DNA from: Methyloterricola oryzae
Lineage (GTDB): Bacteria; Pseudomonadota; Gammaproteobacteria; Methylococcales; Methylococcaceae
Direction: 5' to 3'
Assembly: GCF_000934725.1 (NCBI RefSeq)
Contig: NZ_JYNS01000020.1
Coordinates: 1 to 59,558 of the forward strand
DNA length: 59,558 nt
Shown one piece after another: positions 1-8,882 of this stretch. The notes under the pieces are model-generated. The model worked only from the letters and a program-made list of their open reading frames with translations, had not been told where the DNA came from and ran no database searches. Numbering within the stretch: the first letter of the stretch is position 1; each line of letters begins with the position of its first letter. A program made the position numbers and the translations under genes.

Positions 1-50
1 TAGGCGCTATCGGATGAACAAATACCAACATGTTGTCGCTTGGTAATACT

Positions 51-1709
51 TCACGCGGCCAAACCGATGGTTTCGAAGGTGCGCTGGAGTTCTTCGCGGA
101 GTGCGACATAGTGTCGATCCAAGGGGTGGGGATGCGCCGGCGGTCGTCCGGGTTTGCGGGTGATGCCGGCCAGCAGCGGCTTGATGACCTGTTCGCGGAG
201 CAGCAGGTAGGCACACATTGTCCGCACGCCGGCGGGTTCGGCCTGGTAGCGTCGCGATCCGCGGCTGCGCAGGACCAGCTGCTTGCCACGCAGTTTGGCC
301 AGATCATAGGCGGCGTGGCGGCTGGAATAGGTTTCGACGGGCCAACCGGATCGCTGCCGGACCGTTTCCGCCAATTGCGCCAAGGTAAATCCATCGGGTC
401 GGGTGGCGAGGCCGACCACGGCGTCCACCACGGTACGGTTGCGGGCTTTATTCAGATCGATGCCCGCCAATCGCCGGGTGCCGCGTGTGGTCGGCTCACA
501 CCATTGATCAAAGGTACCTTCATCCAGGAAGCTGATATGGGCCACCTGCACGGTATCCAGAAAACGGACCAGCATGCCGCCCATGCGTTCCAGCATCACC
601 GGCAGTTTGTCCAACACCTTGCCACATCGCAAGTCCTTGCTGTTATGGACGACGACTTCCGCCCGCAGAACCCGCTCGCCTTTGTCATAGAGCTTCAGCG
701 TCAGGTGCCCCCAGTGCAGCTTGAAGACCGTCAGGTCGTAGCTCGGGGTCTGGACGGCTTTGACGAGTTTCGGTACGTCGCGTCCCCGCGTTGGTATTCG
801 AAACGGGCGATGCGTGCGGCCGAAGATCGTCTTGAGCTGTTTGACATCCAAGGGCTGGCGGGCGCGATCAATCAGCTTCTGATACACCTCGTCCAGGGTG
901 GCGCCCCGGTGGAACAAGAGGTTGCGGCTCAGTTCCAGTTGAAACACCGAATACTGATAGACAAAGCCGCTGTGTTCCTGCGCTTCCCGGTCCAGGACGA
1001 AGCACAGACAGCTGGAGTAGATCCAGCGATCACACACCGCTTTCAGGCTGCCTTGTGCCATGATTTCGTGCAGCGTCTCCGCCAGGCGGTTGACCGCCTC
1101 GAAGTCACTGCCCTCGACGAAACAATTACTGGCTTTGCTCACCGTCAGCCGTTGCCGTCGCGCCTGCCGTTCCACCCATTCGTGGCCGTTCAGGATCACC
1201 TGCGCGCCAAACGGCGGATAGCCGCACATCCGGATGGTGACATGCCCCCACTCGGCGTCGATCAGATGAAAGTAGTAGTGCTTGACGTAGGGCCAACTCT
1301 TGCGGTGATGCAAATCGAGAATCCGGCCGTCGGCCGTGCGCTTCACTTCCCACACGGGCGCCGGCGCGTTGCCCGTGATCACCAGGAACAAGCCCTGAAA
1401 TCCGGGATCGGTCGGCAGATGCTCCTCTGCCAATTCGTGTTTGCGCTCCCCAGCTTTCGTCTCGACCAGCGGAATCCCATGCTTCTCGCAATAACCCCGA
1501 ACCCGTCGGGAGAACGTCCCCGCCAGATCGCGCAGATGGGCATCGTCCAGTTCCGAGTCATCCCCACGCCAGCGCCGCCACCAACTGCGCATCCCGCCGC
1601 CAGTCTGACCCATCGGGAAGTAGGCATTGACCACCAGGCGATCGACACAGTCGTAACGCCCTTCGATCAGCTCCGCATAGTACCGGGAAAATTCATCAGG
1701 TGTGTTCAT
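51..1709 (-). CDS. Uncharacterised 552-residue protein, possibly multicopy or mobile-element linked
   Basis: I do not recognise a characterised family. The protein is soluble, rich in Arg, His and aromatic residues, with a dense central segment around residues 140-190 (YYFHLIDAEWGHVTIRM, then YPPFGAQVILNGHEW) and a basic C-terminal tail. No signal peptide, membrane segment or clear enzymatic motif is visible. The ATG is followed by a coherent acidic-aromatic N-terminus and the reading frame has normal coding character; the long ORF on the opposite strand is its shadow. From memory, proteins of this type recur as multicopy hypotheticals in proteobacterial genomes and are sometimes auto-labelled MarR, because of a possible winged helix near residues 430-500, but I cannot confirm this. 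It stands alone at the edge of the window. Confidence 0.75.
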   Translation of the reverse strand: MNTPDEFSRYYAELIEGRYDCVDRLVVNAYFPMGQTGGGMRSWWRRWRGDDSELDDAHLRDLAGTFSRRVRGYCEKHGIPLVETKAGERKHELAEEHLPTDPGFQGLFLVITGNAPAPVWEVKRTADGRILDLHHRKSWPYVKHYYFHLIDAEWGHVTIRMCGYPPFGAQVILNGHEWVERQARRQRLTVSKASNCFVEGSDFEAVNRLAETLHEIMAQGSLKAVCDRWIYSSCLCFVLDREAQEHSGFVYQYSVFQLELSRNLLFHRGATLDEVYQKLIDRARQPLDVKQLKTIFGRTHRPFRIPTRGRDVPKLVKAVQTPSYDLTVFKLHWGHLTLKLYDKGERVLRAEVVVHNSKDLRCGKVLDKLPVMLERMGGMLVRFLDTVQVAHISFLDEGTFDQWCEPTTRGTRRLAGIDLNKARNRTVVDAVVGLATRPDGFTLAQLAETVRQRSGWPVETYSSRHAAYDLAKLRGKQLVLRSRGSRRYQAEPAGVRTMCAYLLLREQVIKPLLAGITRKPGRPPAHPHPLDRHYVALREELQRTFETIGLAA

Positions 1710-1870
1710 GCCACAAGGCTAGACCCTTCACAACCGCCCGCTACATCTGTTCGCCCCAAGCGAACCTCAGTTTCCCGGCGAAGTCCGGGAAAATGCATAG
1801 TATCTGACGCTCGAAAGTTCAATTCTTGGGAGTATCTCCGAAGCCAGTCTGTGATCGTATGAATGCGACT

Positions 1871-2326
1871 TCAGGCGAGAGTCAGTTCATCGAGTCGAAT
1901 CTCCGAAGATTCCGCAAGCGGTCCAGGCGGCTCGCAATCATTGCATAGAACAGCGAAATCCTGATCATCGACACAGTGCCCAATAGGTGGGTCTTCGCCT
2001 TCAAGCAGTATCTCCGTCAGCGCATAGCAGACATAGGGGCTGTCACGCTGAACAAGCGTTCCACACCGAGAGCATGGAGTGACCAATCCACTGGCAGTAT
2101 AGACTGTCGAGAGCTTCAAGATGGCGGCAACTTCCGGCTCGTGAGTCTGCCAGCAGCTATGGGAGCAATAGTGGTGCAGCGATTCACTGGATGAAATAAA
2201 GAGCGATCCGGGCGTCTGACTTGCGGGGTCAGACGGCGTCAGTTCTTCAATGCGCCGATCTAGGCTAATAAGTGGCCCCTGGACGAGACCACCGCACACT
2301 TCGCAGATGAATGTCAGCTTGCTCAT
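1871..2326 (-). CDS. Small cysteine-rich, probable double zinc-ribbon protein
   Basis: A 151-residue protein with four Cys pairs: CEVC near residue 8, CSHSC near 54-58, CSRC near 85 and CNDC near 128. These would form two four-Cys zinc-binding knuckles. The rest is acidic, with no signal peptide or membrane segment, so it is probably cytoplasmic. It lies between the large unknown gene and the divergent nuclease gene, about 160 bases from the former, and no operon partner is evident. The function is unknown; the zinc binding is inferred from the spacing only. Confidence 0.6.
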   Translation of the reverse strand: MSKLTFICEVCGGLVQGPLISLDRRIEELTPSDPASQTPGSLFISSSESLHHYCSHSCWQTHEPEVAAILKLSTVYTASGLVTPCSRCGTLVQRDSPYVCYALTEILLEGEDPPIGHCVDDQDFAVLCNDCEPPGPLAESSEIRLDELTLA

Positions 2327-2559
2327 GATGTTGCCCCGTTAGCTGGAAGGTCTGTGGTTGCGGAATGTTCGCCGTTGAAAGCGATCTCGCCAATGCCGGG
2401 CGAATCGAGCAGCTCAGCACAATGTCGGATGCCCGGCTGGTGCCATCGTCCACAACTCTCCCATCGATGCCGTTATAACCCACAAGATGGCGGTGGACTT
2501 GCTACCATTGAGTTACGTGGCGCGCCTTTGGGAACCATTTTGTATCGTCGCGCAGCCGG

Positions 2560-3306
2560 ATGAAAGGGAAGCCGCACTTGTTCAGAATCGTCATATTGGG
2601 GTGTCTCGCCACCCTCACCAGCGCGGTGTTCGCCGCCGCCAACACCCTCCAAGTCAACTACGACGGCTTCACCGTCTGGCTGGACTGCACACGGCACGGT
2701 GCGTACATGTTCGCCTACACAGTAGGCTTTGATTCTGGGCATGAACCACGGTTGAACGATTTCGCGCTTGATCCCGGCGTACCGGCAGAGTGTCAGCCAA
2801 CCTCGTCCAAGACGTTCCATTCTCCGGATGGGGCACCTCGTTTCGATCGTGGGCATCAGGTTCCCGCAAATCACATGGACGGTTCGCCCGTGTCGATCAT
2901 GGAGACGAACTATATGACGAACGTATTGCCGCAGACATCGACGCTGAACCGCGGTGCTTGGCTGGCCACGGAGGAAATCATCGAGTGCTACCGCGATCTG
3001 CAGGATATCCAGGTGTTCGGTGGCGCCATCTGGGGCAATGACACTACCAATGACTATTTTGTCGAATCCCATGGGATCGAGACTCCCGACTACTACTGGA
3101 AGGTGATTGTCCGTGCTGACGGCAAGGCCCTCGGCTGGCTATTTCCGAATACCGATCAACCGACACGTAAGCGCCTGGACAAGTATCTGGTGAAAATCTT
3201 GAATTTGGAGAAACGCACAGGCGAGCGGTTTCCCGTCACGCCAATGGTCCGCAAGCGCAAACCGCTGGCGTCCTGGCCGTTGCCTGACGACTGCGACAAG
3301 GGCTAA
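2560..3306 (+). CDS. Secreted DNA/RNA non-specific endonuclease (NUC family)
   Basis: A 248-residue protein with an N-terminal signal peptide (hydrophobic stretch at residues 8-25, AFA-like cleavage site). The NUC signature follows: DRGH at 96-99 carrying the catalytic His99, then the NxLPQxxxLNRGAW block at 121-134, in which Asn130 corresponds to the Mg2+-ligand Asn119 of Serratia nuclease. The length matches the family, which cleaves single- and double-stranded DNA and RNA without sequence preference, in the periplasm or outside the cell. The next gene, a NERD-domain protein, begins three bases after the stop, so the two are probably co-transcribed. No immunity-like gene is obvious. Confidence 0.9.
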   Translation: MKGKPHLFRIVILGCLATLTSAVFAAANTLQVNYDGFTVWLDCTRHGAYMFAYTVGFDSGHEPRLNDFALDPGVPAECQPTSSKTFHSPDGAPRFDRGHQVPANHMDGSPVSIMETNYMTNVLPQTSTLNRGAWLATEEIIECYRDLQDIQVFGGAIWGNDTTNDYFVESHGIETPDYYWKVIVRADGKALGWLFPNTDQPTRKRLDKYLVKILNLEKRTGERFPVTPMVRKRKPLASWPLPDDCDKG

Positions 3307-3309
3307 GAC

Positions 3310-4515
3310 ATGATCATCAAGCCGACCGGCGATGGCAAAAGCGTACTGGCTGAACTGGAAGCGCTCCGACAGTCAGCCGACCGCAAGCGTCGCCGGCAGA
3401 TCGAGGAGGAAATCCGCATCGTGCGTGCCGGACAGAAGGGCGAAAGCGAGTCGGCCTATTTCATCGACTTCGATTTCGCACAATCCCCCGACATAGCGGT
3501 GATCCATGACCTTCGGATCGAGTTCAACGACCGGGTCGCCCAGATCGACCATTTGTTGATCCACAGCAGCCTTGCCTGCTTCGTGCTCGAGACCAAGCAC
3601 TGCTATTCGGGGGTGAAGATCACGGAGTCCGGCGAGTTCTTGCGCTGGAACCATGACCAGAAGAACTACGAGGGCATGCCTTCACCCCTGGCACAGAATC
3701 AGCGCCACGTCGCCGTCTTGGAGGACCTCTTCCGTTCTATTCTGAATCAGGATCCATGGTACTCGGCACGACCAAGCTTCCACCCATTCATCTTGATCTC
3801 GCCCCGGGCCCGCATCGACCGTCCCAGCCAGTTCGACACCACCCAGGTCATCAAAGCAGACCTGCTGGGCGCCGCGTTGCGGGAAATCCTGGCACGCCCG
3901 GGAGAGACTGATTTCCCTGCCAAGATATTCTCCGAGGAGGAACTGCAGCGATTCGCCAAGATCGTCGCTCGACACCACAAGCCGCTGGTGTTTAACTACG
4001 CCCGTAAATTCGGGATGGAATCCAAGAGGGAGCTAAAGGTAGGACACAATCGGCCGTTTGATCCGGTCACTCCCTCGCCGCGTCGAGACAAACCGTGTCG
4101 CTCCCGGCGCAGCCCGCTTCTGCCCAGCGTGGTCGGGCTCGCAAGTCTTGGCGCGCTCATACTGTTCTGGCCGCAATACAGTCCGTGGCTGCAGAACTGG
4201 ATGACCAAGTCTTTCAATACGATCCTCAGCCCGCAGCACGTACCCGTGCGTCAAACACCGAAGTCACAGTCCGCCGGCACCAAAGCCATGGATGAGCATG
4301 CCATCACGATCGGCGATCAAAATGGCAATCCGGTACCCGTAATCCAAGGCAACTTGTCCAAGATTCGTCAGGAAATGCAGCGTTCGGGACTCGGCACTGG
4401 GCAATTGTCACAGGAGACCGCGCCGGAGAATCAGGCAATGGAAGGCTGCGACCCCAAACCCGTGATGAGCGACGCGGAAATCCAAGCCTGCCGGCGGGCT
4501 AGGCCCGGTCGGTAG
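3310..4515 (+). CDS. NERD (nuclease-related) domain protein with one C-terminal membrane segment
   Basis: A 401-residue protein. Residues 40-160 show the NERD fold: a GE pair at 44-45, QIDHLLI with Asp80, and the LETKH strand with Glu94 and Lys96, which together make the PD-(D/E)xK-like active site of the family. A single hydrophobic segment at about 271-289 follows a basic stretch, so the NERD domain is probably cytoplasmic and the tail (290-401, polar, low complexity) lies outside. It directly follows the secreted nuclease gene. Its stop overlaps the stop of the convergent 140-residue gene. NERD proteins are often linked to DNA processing or defence; no specific role can be given here. Confidence 0.8.
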   Translation: MIIKPTGDGKSVLAELEALRQSADRKRRRQIEEEIRIVRAGQKGESESAYFIDFDFAQSPDIAVIHDLRIEFNDRVAQIDHLLIHSSLACFVLETKHCYSGVKITESGEFLRWNHDQKNYEGMPSPLAQNQRHVAVLEDLFRSILNQDPWYSARPSFHPFILISPRARIDRPSQFDTTQVIKADLLGAALREILARPGETDFPAKIFSEEELQRFAKIVARHHKPLVFNYARKFGMESKRELKVGHNRPFDPVTPSPRRDKPCRSRRSPLLPSVVGLASLGALILFWPQYSPWLQNWMTKSFNTILSPQHVPVRQTPKSQSAGTKAMDEHAITIGDQNGNPVPVIQGNLSKIRQEMQRSGLGTGQLSQETAPENQAMEGCDPKPVMSDAEIQACRRARPGR

Positions 4516-4921
4516 TGTCCTGCGCCAGGTAACGGTCGGACTTATTAGGAGGCTCTCTCTCGTTCTGGGCTCCTGGGTGTATGCGCCGCGGTGCCTGCCC
4601 GGCTGACACCGCTCGCAAGAACCAACTCTGGGCATAAACGTACTCCCGGTCGGCCTGAGGGTCATGTATTCGCTCAGTGCCCGTTAAGGTCATGGACGCC
4701 TCATCCACGGCAACCAATGTGGTATCCCAAAGGGCTGGAAAGTCGTGGAGGGATTGTCGGGTTCGCGGATCGAACAACTCGGCGACCCGGATATGACGGT
4801 TCAGTGCATGGTCGCGCTGCTCGCCCAGTCGCAGAATGGCGCGGACAGGTGGGATCATGCAGGAGCGAAAGCGAGGGAGCAACCAACCCTGCTCCCTCAT
4901 GCGCCAGACGTCGAACATCAT
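4499..4921 (-). CDS. Conserved-looking hypothetical protein, 140 residues
   Basis: A soluble protein with a compact N-terminal part (residues 1-105) and a polar, low-complexity tail (105-140) that may be non-native. Two Met codons are adjacent at the start; either could be used. It is not recognised. It lies downstream of the WYL regulator and the 58-residue ORF on the same strand and may form an operon with them. Its 3' end overlaps the convergent NERD gene by 17 bases, so the tail may have been extended by loss of the original stop. Confidence 0.5.
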   Translation of the reverse strand: MMFDVWRMREQGWLLPRFRSCMIPPVRAILRLGEQRDHALNRHIRVAELFDPRTRQSLHDFPALWDTTLVAVDEASMTLTGTERIHDPQADREYVYAQSWFLRAVSAGQAPRRIHPGAQNEREPPNKSDRYLAQDTTDRA

Positions 4922-4976
4922 GATTCGACTGTCCCAGAGATCGGCAGAATGGTGGGTTTATGCAGCAGTGAGCACC

Positions 4977-5153
4977 TCACCGCATCGCACCACAGGCCGA
5001 GCGCCGGCGCAGGTAGGTGGGGATGTCGTAGTTCACCCCGTTCTGCCAGGCAGGCCGATACGGCAGCACCGGGCGCGGTGCAAATCCGGTTTTCCAGCCG
5101 GAACGAAAGGCGAACTTGGCGGCCACAAGGCCCTGAATCAGTCGGTTCAACAT
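4977..5153 (-). CDS. Small hypothetical protein, 58 residues
   Basis: A short ORF beginning MLNRLIQGLVAAKFAF, with a GGAG Shine-Dalgarno sequence about eight bases upstream of the ATG and a basic, Pro- and Tyr-rich remainder. It sits between the WYL regulator and the 140-residue gene, all on the minus strand. It has no known domain. The ribosome binding site and position support it, but its length leaves it uncertain. Confidence 0.4.
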   Translation of the reverse strand: MLNRLIQGLVAAKFAFRSGWKTGFAPRPVLPYRPAWQNGVNYDIPTYLRRRSACGAMR

Positions 5154-5228
5154 GGTCGGTCTCCGTCTTGGGTGATGGACGGGACCAGTCTACGGAAGGC
5201 AGTCGCTCACCCGGTGAGCCACTAAAGA

Positions 5229-6209
5229 TTATTTTTGATACAGGGCCGCCAGCCGCTGCGCTGTCTCCTGGACCTGCTGGCGCAGTGCCTCGGGCTCCAG
5301 CACTTCGACCTGATCCCCGTTGCGCAAGATGTCCATGAGCAGTTCTTGGGGCTGGGTATAGGGCAACGTCAGGCAATAGCGGCCTTGCTCATCCCACTGC
5401 CCTTGCTGCTGGGGATGCCAGTGCTCGGCTTGGACCCACCGCGAACGCTCGGGGGTGAAGCGCAGCAGCGCCCAGTGCACCTGGGTGCCGGAGAAGATGC
5501 CATAGCCCCCCGCGAGTTCTGCATCCAGTTCCGACTCATCCACCTCGATGGCTTGGGTCGGCAGGACCGTGACCTGCTCCAGGGCATCCACGGCGAAACT
5601 GCGGAGGCCTTCGCGTAGATGACACCAGGCGTCCAGGTACCAGTTGTCCCGGTAGTGCACCAAGCGCTGCGGGGAGATTTCCCGGACTGTGGTTTCATTG
5701 TTTGAGCGGTTGTAATGAGTGACTGTGAGCCGCTTGCGCTGCAGCAAGGCCTGGGCGACCTGCGGAAACAGGCGCGAGTCACAGCGGCGCCGTGCCGCAG
5801 GCAAAACCCGGACACGCTGTTCCACTGCTGCCGGTGTGTGGTCTCCTGACGCCAAAAGCGTGTTCAAGCGGGTCAACAACGGTTGGATGTGGGCATCCAG
5901 CAGTCCTGGCTGGATCTGCGCCAGTAACTGGCGCATGGTCAGCAGGGCATGGATTTCCGAGGCGTTGAACCAAAGACCGGGCAGTTCGTGCGCGGGCAGT
6001 GTTGTTCCTTCCGTCTGTCCCTGAAAGCGATAGGCTCGCGCCTGCCGGTCCCAGACGATGGGCGCGCCCAGTCGGTCGCGCAGATACTCCAGATCCCGCT
6101 TGAAGGTGGCGATGGAGACATTCAGTGCTTCGAGAAAGCGTGCGACCGGAACCACGCGATGTTCGTGCAGCAACTGTTCGATGCGGTAAAAGCGCTCGGT
6201 CCGGTCCAT
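5229..6209 (-). CDS. WYL-domain transcriptional regulator (YafY/DeoR-like)
   Basis: A 326-residue protein. Residues 1-60 form an N-terminal winged helix of the HTH_11 type (FLEALNVSIATFKRDLEYLR is the recognition region). The WYL ligand-sensing domain covers about 145-220, with the name-giving Trp-Tyr-Leu at 190-192 inside YRDNWYLDAW, and is followed by a C-terminal WCX-like extension. WYL proteins commonly sense nucleotides or nucleic acid and control DNA-damage or defence genes; CapW of some CBASS loci is one example. Here the CBASS operon begins 2.7 kb away with unrelated genes between, so a direct link is only a possibility. Small same-strand genes lie downstream. Confidence 0.88.
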   Translation of the reverse strand: MDRTERFYRIEQLLHEHRVVPVARFLEALNVSIATFKRDLEYLRDRLGAPIVWDRQARAYRFQGQTEGTTLPAHELPGLWFNASEIHALLTMRQLLAQIQPGLLDAHIQPLLTRLNTLLASGDHTPAAVEQRVRVLPAARRRCDSRLFPQVAQALLQRKRLTVTHYNRSNNETTVREISPQRLVHYRDNWYLDAWCHLREGLRSFAVDALEQVTVLPTQAIEVDESELDAELAGGYGIFSGTQVHWALLRFTPERSRWVQAEHWHPQQQGQWDEQGRYCLTLPYTQPQELLMDILRNGDQVEVLEPEALRQQVQETAQRLAALYQK

Positions 6210-6271
6210 GGTCGGTTGAGGTTCAGCGTTACGTGATCAGTCACGGTCCTTCGACGTGGCTGTGATCAAGG

Positions 6272-6961
6272 CTACTTGTCACCGGTTGCTACTTCGGTTC
6301 TGCTCGTCCCGCGTTTGCGGCTTGCACTGGCTGGCCTGGGATCGGGTCGGGCAGTGAATTCATCGGCGGGCAGGGGCAGCAGCAGTTCCCCGGCCTCCTG
6401 GGGCGTGGCATGCAGCCACTCGGTGCGCAGTGCCTGTGGAACGATGACCAGGGAGCGCTTTTCGTCCCCTGGCGCATGGAAGCGTCCCATCACCGGATGG
6501 CCGTCGGCATTGATGGTGAGCATGGAGAAGCTGGTAAGCCCGACGCCGTCAGGAGTGCGCCAATAGTCCCAAATGGCGGCCACGGTAAACACGCCCTGGT
6601 CCTGGCGCTCAATGCGCCAGCGAATGGCCTTGCCGGTGGCATAGTCCGGCTCGAAGAAGCCCTGCATGGGTACCAGCGCATACCGGCGTTTCTTCCAGGG
6701 ATCGCGGTAGCTGGGTTTGACCGCCACCGTTTCGGAACGGGCGTTATAAGTGTGCCGTGAAATCTTGGTGTCTTTCGACCAGAACGGTACCAGGCCGAAC
6801 TGGGCTTCTCGCAATTCCATGGCCTCGGTGTCCGGCGCCACGATGACAATGGGCGCCCGATACGACACATAGGTTTCCCGCGGATAGTCGAAGGTCGGCT
6901 CGGGCAGATTCAACGCGGAACGGAAATCCGGCCGGGAGGCGGGAATGAAGTTGGTGCACAT
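6272..6961 (-). CDS. SRAP-family abasic-site crosslinking protein (HMCES/YedK type)
   Basis: A 229-residue protein. I chose the ATG at 6961 rather than the longer upstream start because the family needs Met-Cys at its N-terminus: Cys2 becomes the catalytic residue that forms a thiazolidine link with abasic sites in single-stranded DNA. The other signatures are present: NARSET at 73-78 (Asn73), GFFEP with Glu104, and an active-site His162 in the FHAPG segment, close to Asn75, Glu105 and His160 of E. coli YedK. The C-terminal 20 residues are basic and disordered. It probably protects abasic sites during replication. It is divergent from the lipoprotein gene. Confidence 0.93.
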   Translation of the reverse strand: MCTNFIPASRPDFRSALNLPEPTFDYPRETYVSYRAPIVIVAPDTEAMELREAQFGLVPFWSKDTKISRHTYNARSETVAVKPSYRDPWKKRRYALVPMQGFFEPDYATGKAIRWRIERQDQGVFTVAAIWDYWRTPDGVGLTSFSMLTINADGHPVMGRFHAPGDEKRSLVIVPQALRTEWLHATPQEAGELLLPLPADEFTARPDPRPASASRKRGTSRTEVATGDK

Positions 6962-7211
6962 ACGTGACTCCTGGACTTTCACGGTGGGCCCTGAGGATTC
7001 CGTCGCTGCTGTAGGATCGGCAACAGGAAATATCAGCGCCCCAGAATGCCTGATTCTCGCGCAAGCCGAGTCGATGCACCACGGCGAAAACCAGAAGGGT
7101 TTTGGATTCAGCCGGCGTTCATCTCGGCGGTGATAGAAAGGAGGCGTGGAACCTGAGTTCCCGCCTTCATTCACCACGAGACACGACCTGGTTAACAGGC
7201 GTGCAACCACC

Positions 7212-7430
7212 ATGAATACCTCAGCCCGCTCGAAGTGGCTGGTCTGTTTGCTCGCGATGCTCCTGCTGCTGTCCGGCTGTGCCGTCTATCCCCGTTACGG
7301 CGGATACGGTTACGGCCATGGCTGGGGACATGCTTACGGCCGGCCCTATGATGGGTATGGCAACGGCTATGGCCACCGCGGCGGTTGGGGTGGCTACGGT
7401 CATCACCACCATCACCACGACGATGATTGA
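7212..7430 (+). CDS. Small lipoprotein with Gly/Tyr/His-rich tail
   Basis: A 72-residue protein with a lipoprotein signal peptide: hydrophobic residues 10-20, then the lipobox LLSGC with Cys23 as the lipidation site. The mature part is almost entirely Gly, Tyr and His with short GYG repeats, and ends in six His followed by three Asp, which suggests metal binding at the envelope. The ATG at 7212 was preferred over the longer upstream frame because it places the signal peptide at the N-terminus. The function is unknown. Confidence 0.7.
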   Translation: MNTSARSKWLVCLLAMLLLLSGCAVYPRYGGYGYGHGWGHAYGRPYDGYGNGYGHRGGWGGYGHHHHHHDDD

Positions 7431-8159
7431 GCGAAGTCGCAGGAAAAAAGGCGCGGCCAGCGGAGCGCTGTCTTGGGATCGTAGGCCAGCCGCGCAAGCA
7501 AGTGACAGGGAAGGAGGAGGTGACCCTGCCACATAAACAGTCTAGATCCCTTTGCCCGCTCGGACCGACCCCAAAACGGATACGTTGTATCACGGGTCCG
7601 AGCGGGGTCTCAGCGCTACTGGCTTCGCCCAGATGGCGAAACCTGCAATTTGGACCCGACTCAGCCTGGCCAATCGAACGCGTCTACATCGAAGGTCACG
7701 GGGCGGTTCGCATCAGGGCTCTTGAGAACCCTCCCCCCAGAACCAACCCAATGTCGTGACCGGGATCAGCCCGGCGAATTCACCGGAAATTCTGTCCCAT
7801 TGCCTTCAACTGGCCAGGGTGCCTTCAGGTCTCCGTGCTTTGCGTGGGGGTGTGGATTTGCACTGGAGACGGTTATAAGGCTAGTGGCTTCAAGCGGAAC
7901 CATCGGTGATGCAGTTCACAGCGCGGGTCCGCAGAATTCCCGGTTCGACCTGGAGCGCTTGTCTACCCTGAACAGCCCCTTCGTCCGATGTCATCGGGCA
8001 AAGCGTGAATACTTCACAAGTCTGGCGGTGAATAGGATACGGAATCCCAGTTACCCATCGGCGAGACTATACCCAACCCCGATGCGATCCTGATGAATTC
8101 GGTCAGCGCGTCGCCTCGGGAACAAGATATCGAATCACAAACACCGGAAGGAGAGATTC
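7431..8159 (+). other. Gene-poor stretch
   Basis: About 730 bases in which open frames are short, lack ribosome binding sites and have no recognisable product. I see no repeat or RNA gene here. The last 30 bases carry the GGAGAG ribosome binding site of the next gene. Confidence 0.4.
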
Positions 8160-8456
8160 ATGGAAACTCGTCATGGCCGTTTCGCTATAGCCTCGCTTGT
8201 CGTTGCTTTCGTCATGCTAGCCCCGTTGGGAGCCGCCCAGGCACAAGGGAAATCCGGAGCCCACATCGCTGCTCAGGACACAAAGATGCCCACGACCAAG
8301 AATCTCTCCGCACGCGGGAGCATCGCGATGGTGCCAGGATCGGTGCCGCTGATCCGGAATCTGTCGGCCAGGGGCAGTCTCGCCCAGGTGATGCCTGCTC
8401 CGAAAGACGAGCCGAAGGCAAACCTCGATACGGCACCTGCAGTGGCCGGCCTATAG
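8160..8456 (+). CDS. Small exported protein with duplicated NLSARGS motif
   Basis: A 98-residue protein with a good Shine-Dalgarno sequence (GGAGAG, seven bases upstream) and a classical signal peptide (hydrophobic residues 9-25, AQA cleavage near 28). The mature part has an internal duplication: NLSARGSIAMVPG at about 48-60 and NLSARGSLAQVMP at about 67-79. It is presumably periplasmic. No family is recognised. Confidence 0.6.
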   Translation: METRHGRFAIASLVVAFVMLAPLGAAQAQGKSGAHIAAQDTKMPTTKNLSARGSIAMVPGSVPLIRNLSARGSLAQVMPAPKDEPKANLDTAPAVAGL

Positions 8457-8882
8457 GATCGAGGCCCATTTATTCGGGCGTTACCCGCCCGCTTCGTTGT
8501 CCGGCTCAGCCGTCCTCGAAAGCCTAACCCACTACTCTTCGTCCAGGGATGGACGGCCCTCACGACTGTTAGAGTACCCCTTGCTGTCAGCCAGCTCAAA
8601 GATCACCTGATGGCAGGTTCCAGCCAATTCCTGCCCTTGGCGCCACCGTCAGGGTGGCCAGTGGAGCGACTGTTCCGCTCCGGTAGCTGTCGCTCGCGCG
8701 CCCTCCTTGATCGTCATGTCGGTCGGTCGATACGTTTAACTTAAATGGCAGCTTCTGACCCAAGAGTTGCCAAAACAATTAGATCAGACACTCATGCTTA
8801 CCTCTTTTTTGGCTTTGTCTTACGCCGTCCTTCTTGATAACTGACATTGTATCCTCCATGTCTTAAAGAGATAGCCACGTAA
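8457..8882 (+). other. Intergenic region upstream of the CBASS operon
   Basis: About 425 bases without a convincing gene. Two adjacent short hairpins occur near 8640-8695 (GCCACC...GGGTGGC and GGAGCG...CGCTCC), on sequence otherwise without features. The AT-rich 8760-8880 part probably contains the promoter of the CBASS operon, but no unambiguous -35/-10 pair is visible. Confidence 0.35.

Noticed and set aside
30-1862. 610-codon plus-strand ORF opposite the first gene
   Set aside because: It is the antisense of the 552-residue gene; its composition is His/Gln/Arg-rich without domain features, as expected of a shadow frame in GC-rich DNA.
6962-7213. 84-codon N-terminal extension of the SRAP protein
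   Set aside because: The family needs Met-Cys at the N-terminus; the extension is non-homologous and would block Cys2.
8640-8695. Two adjacent hairpins upstream of CBASS as a structured RNA
   Set aside because: Stems of six to seven pairs are expected by chance in GC-rich DNA and no known RNA family is recognised.
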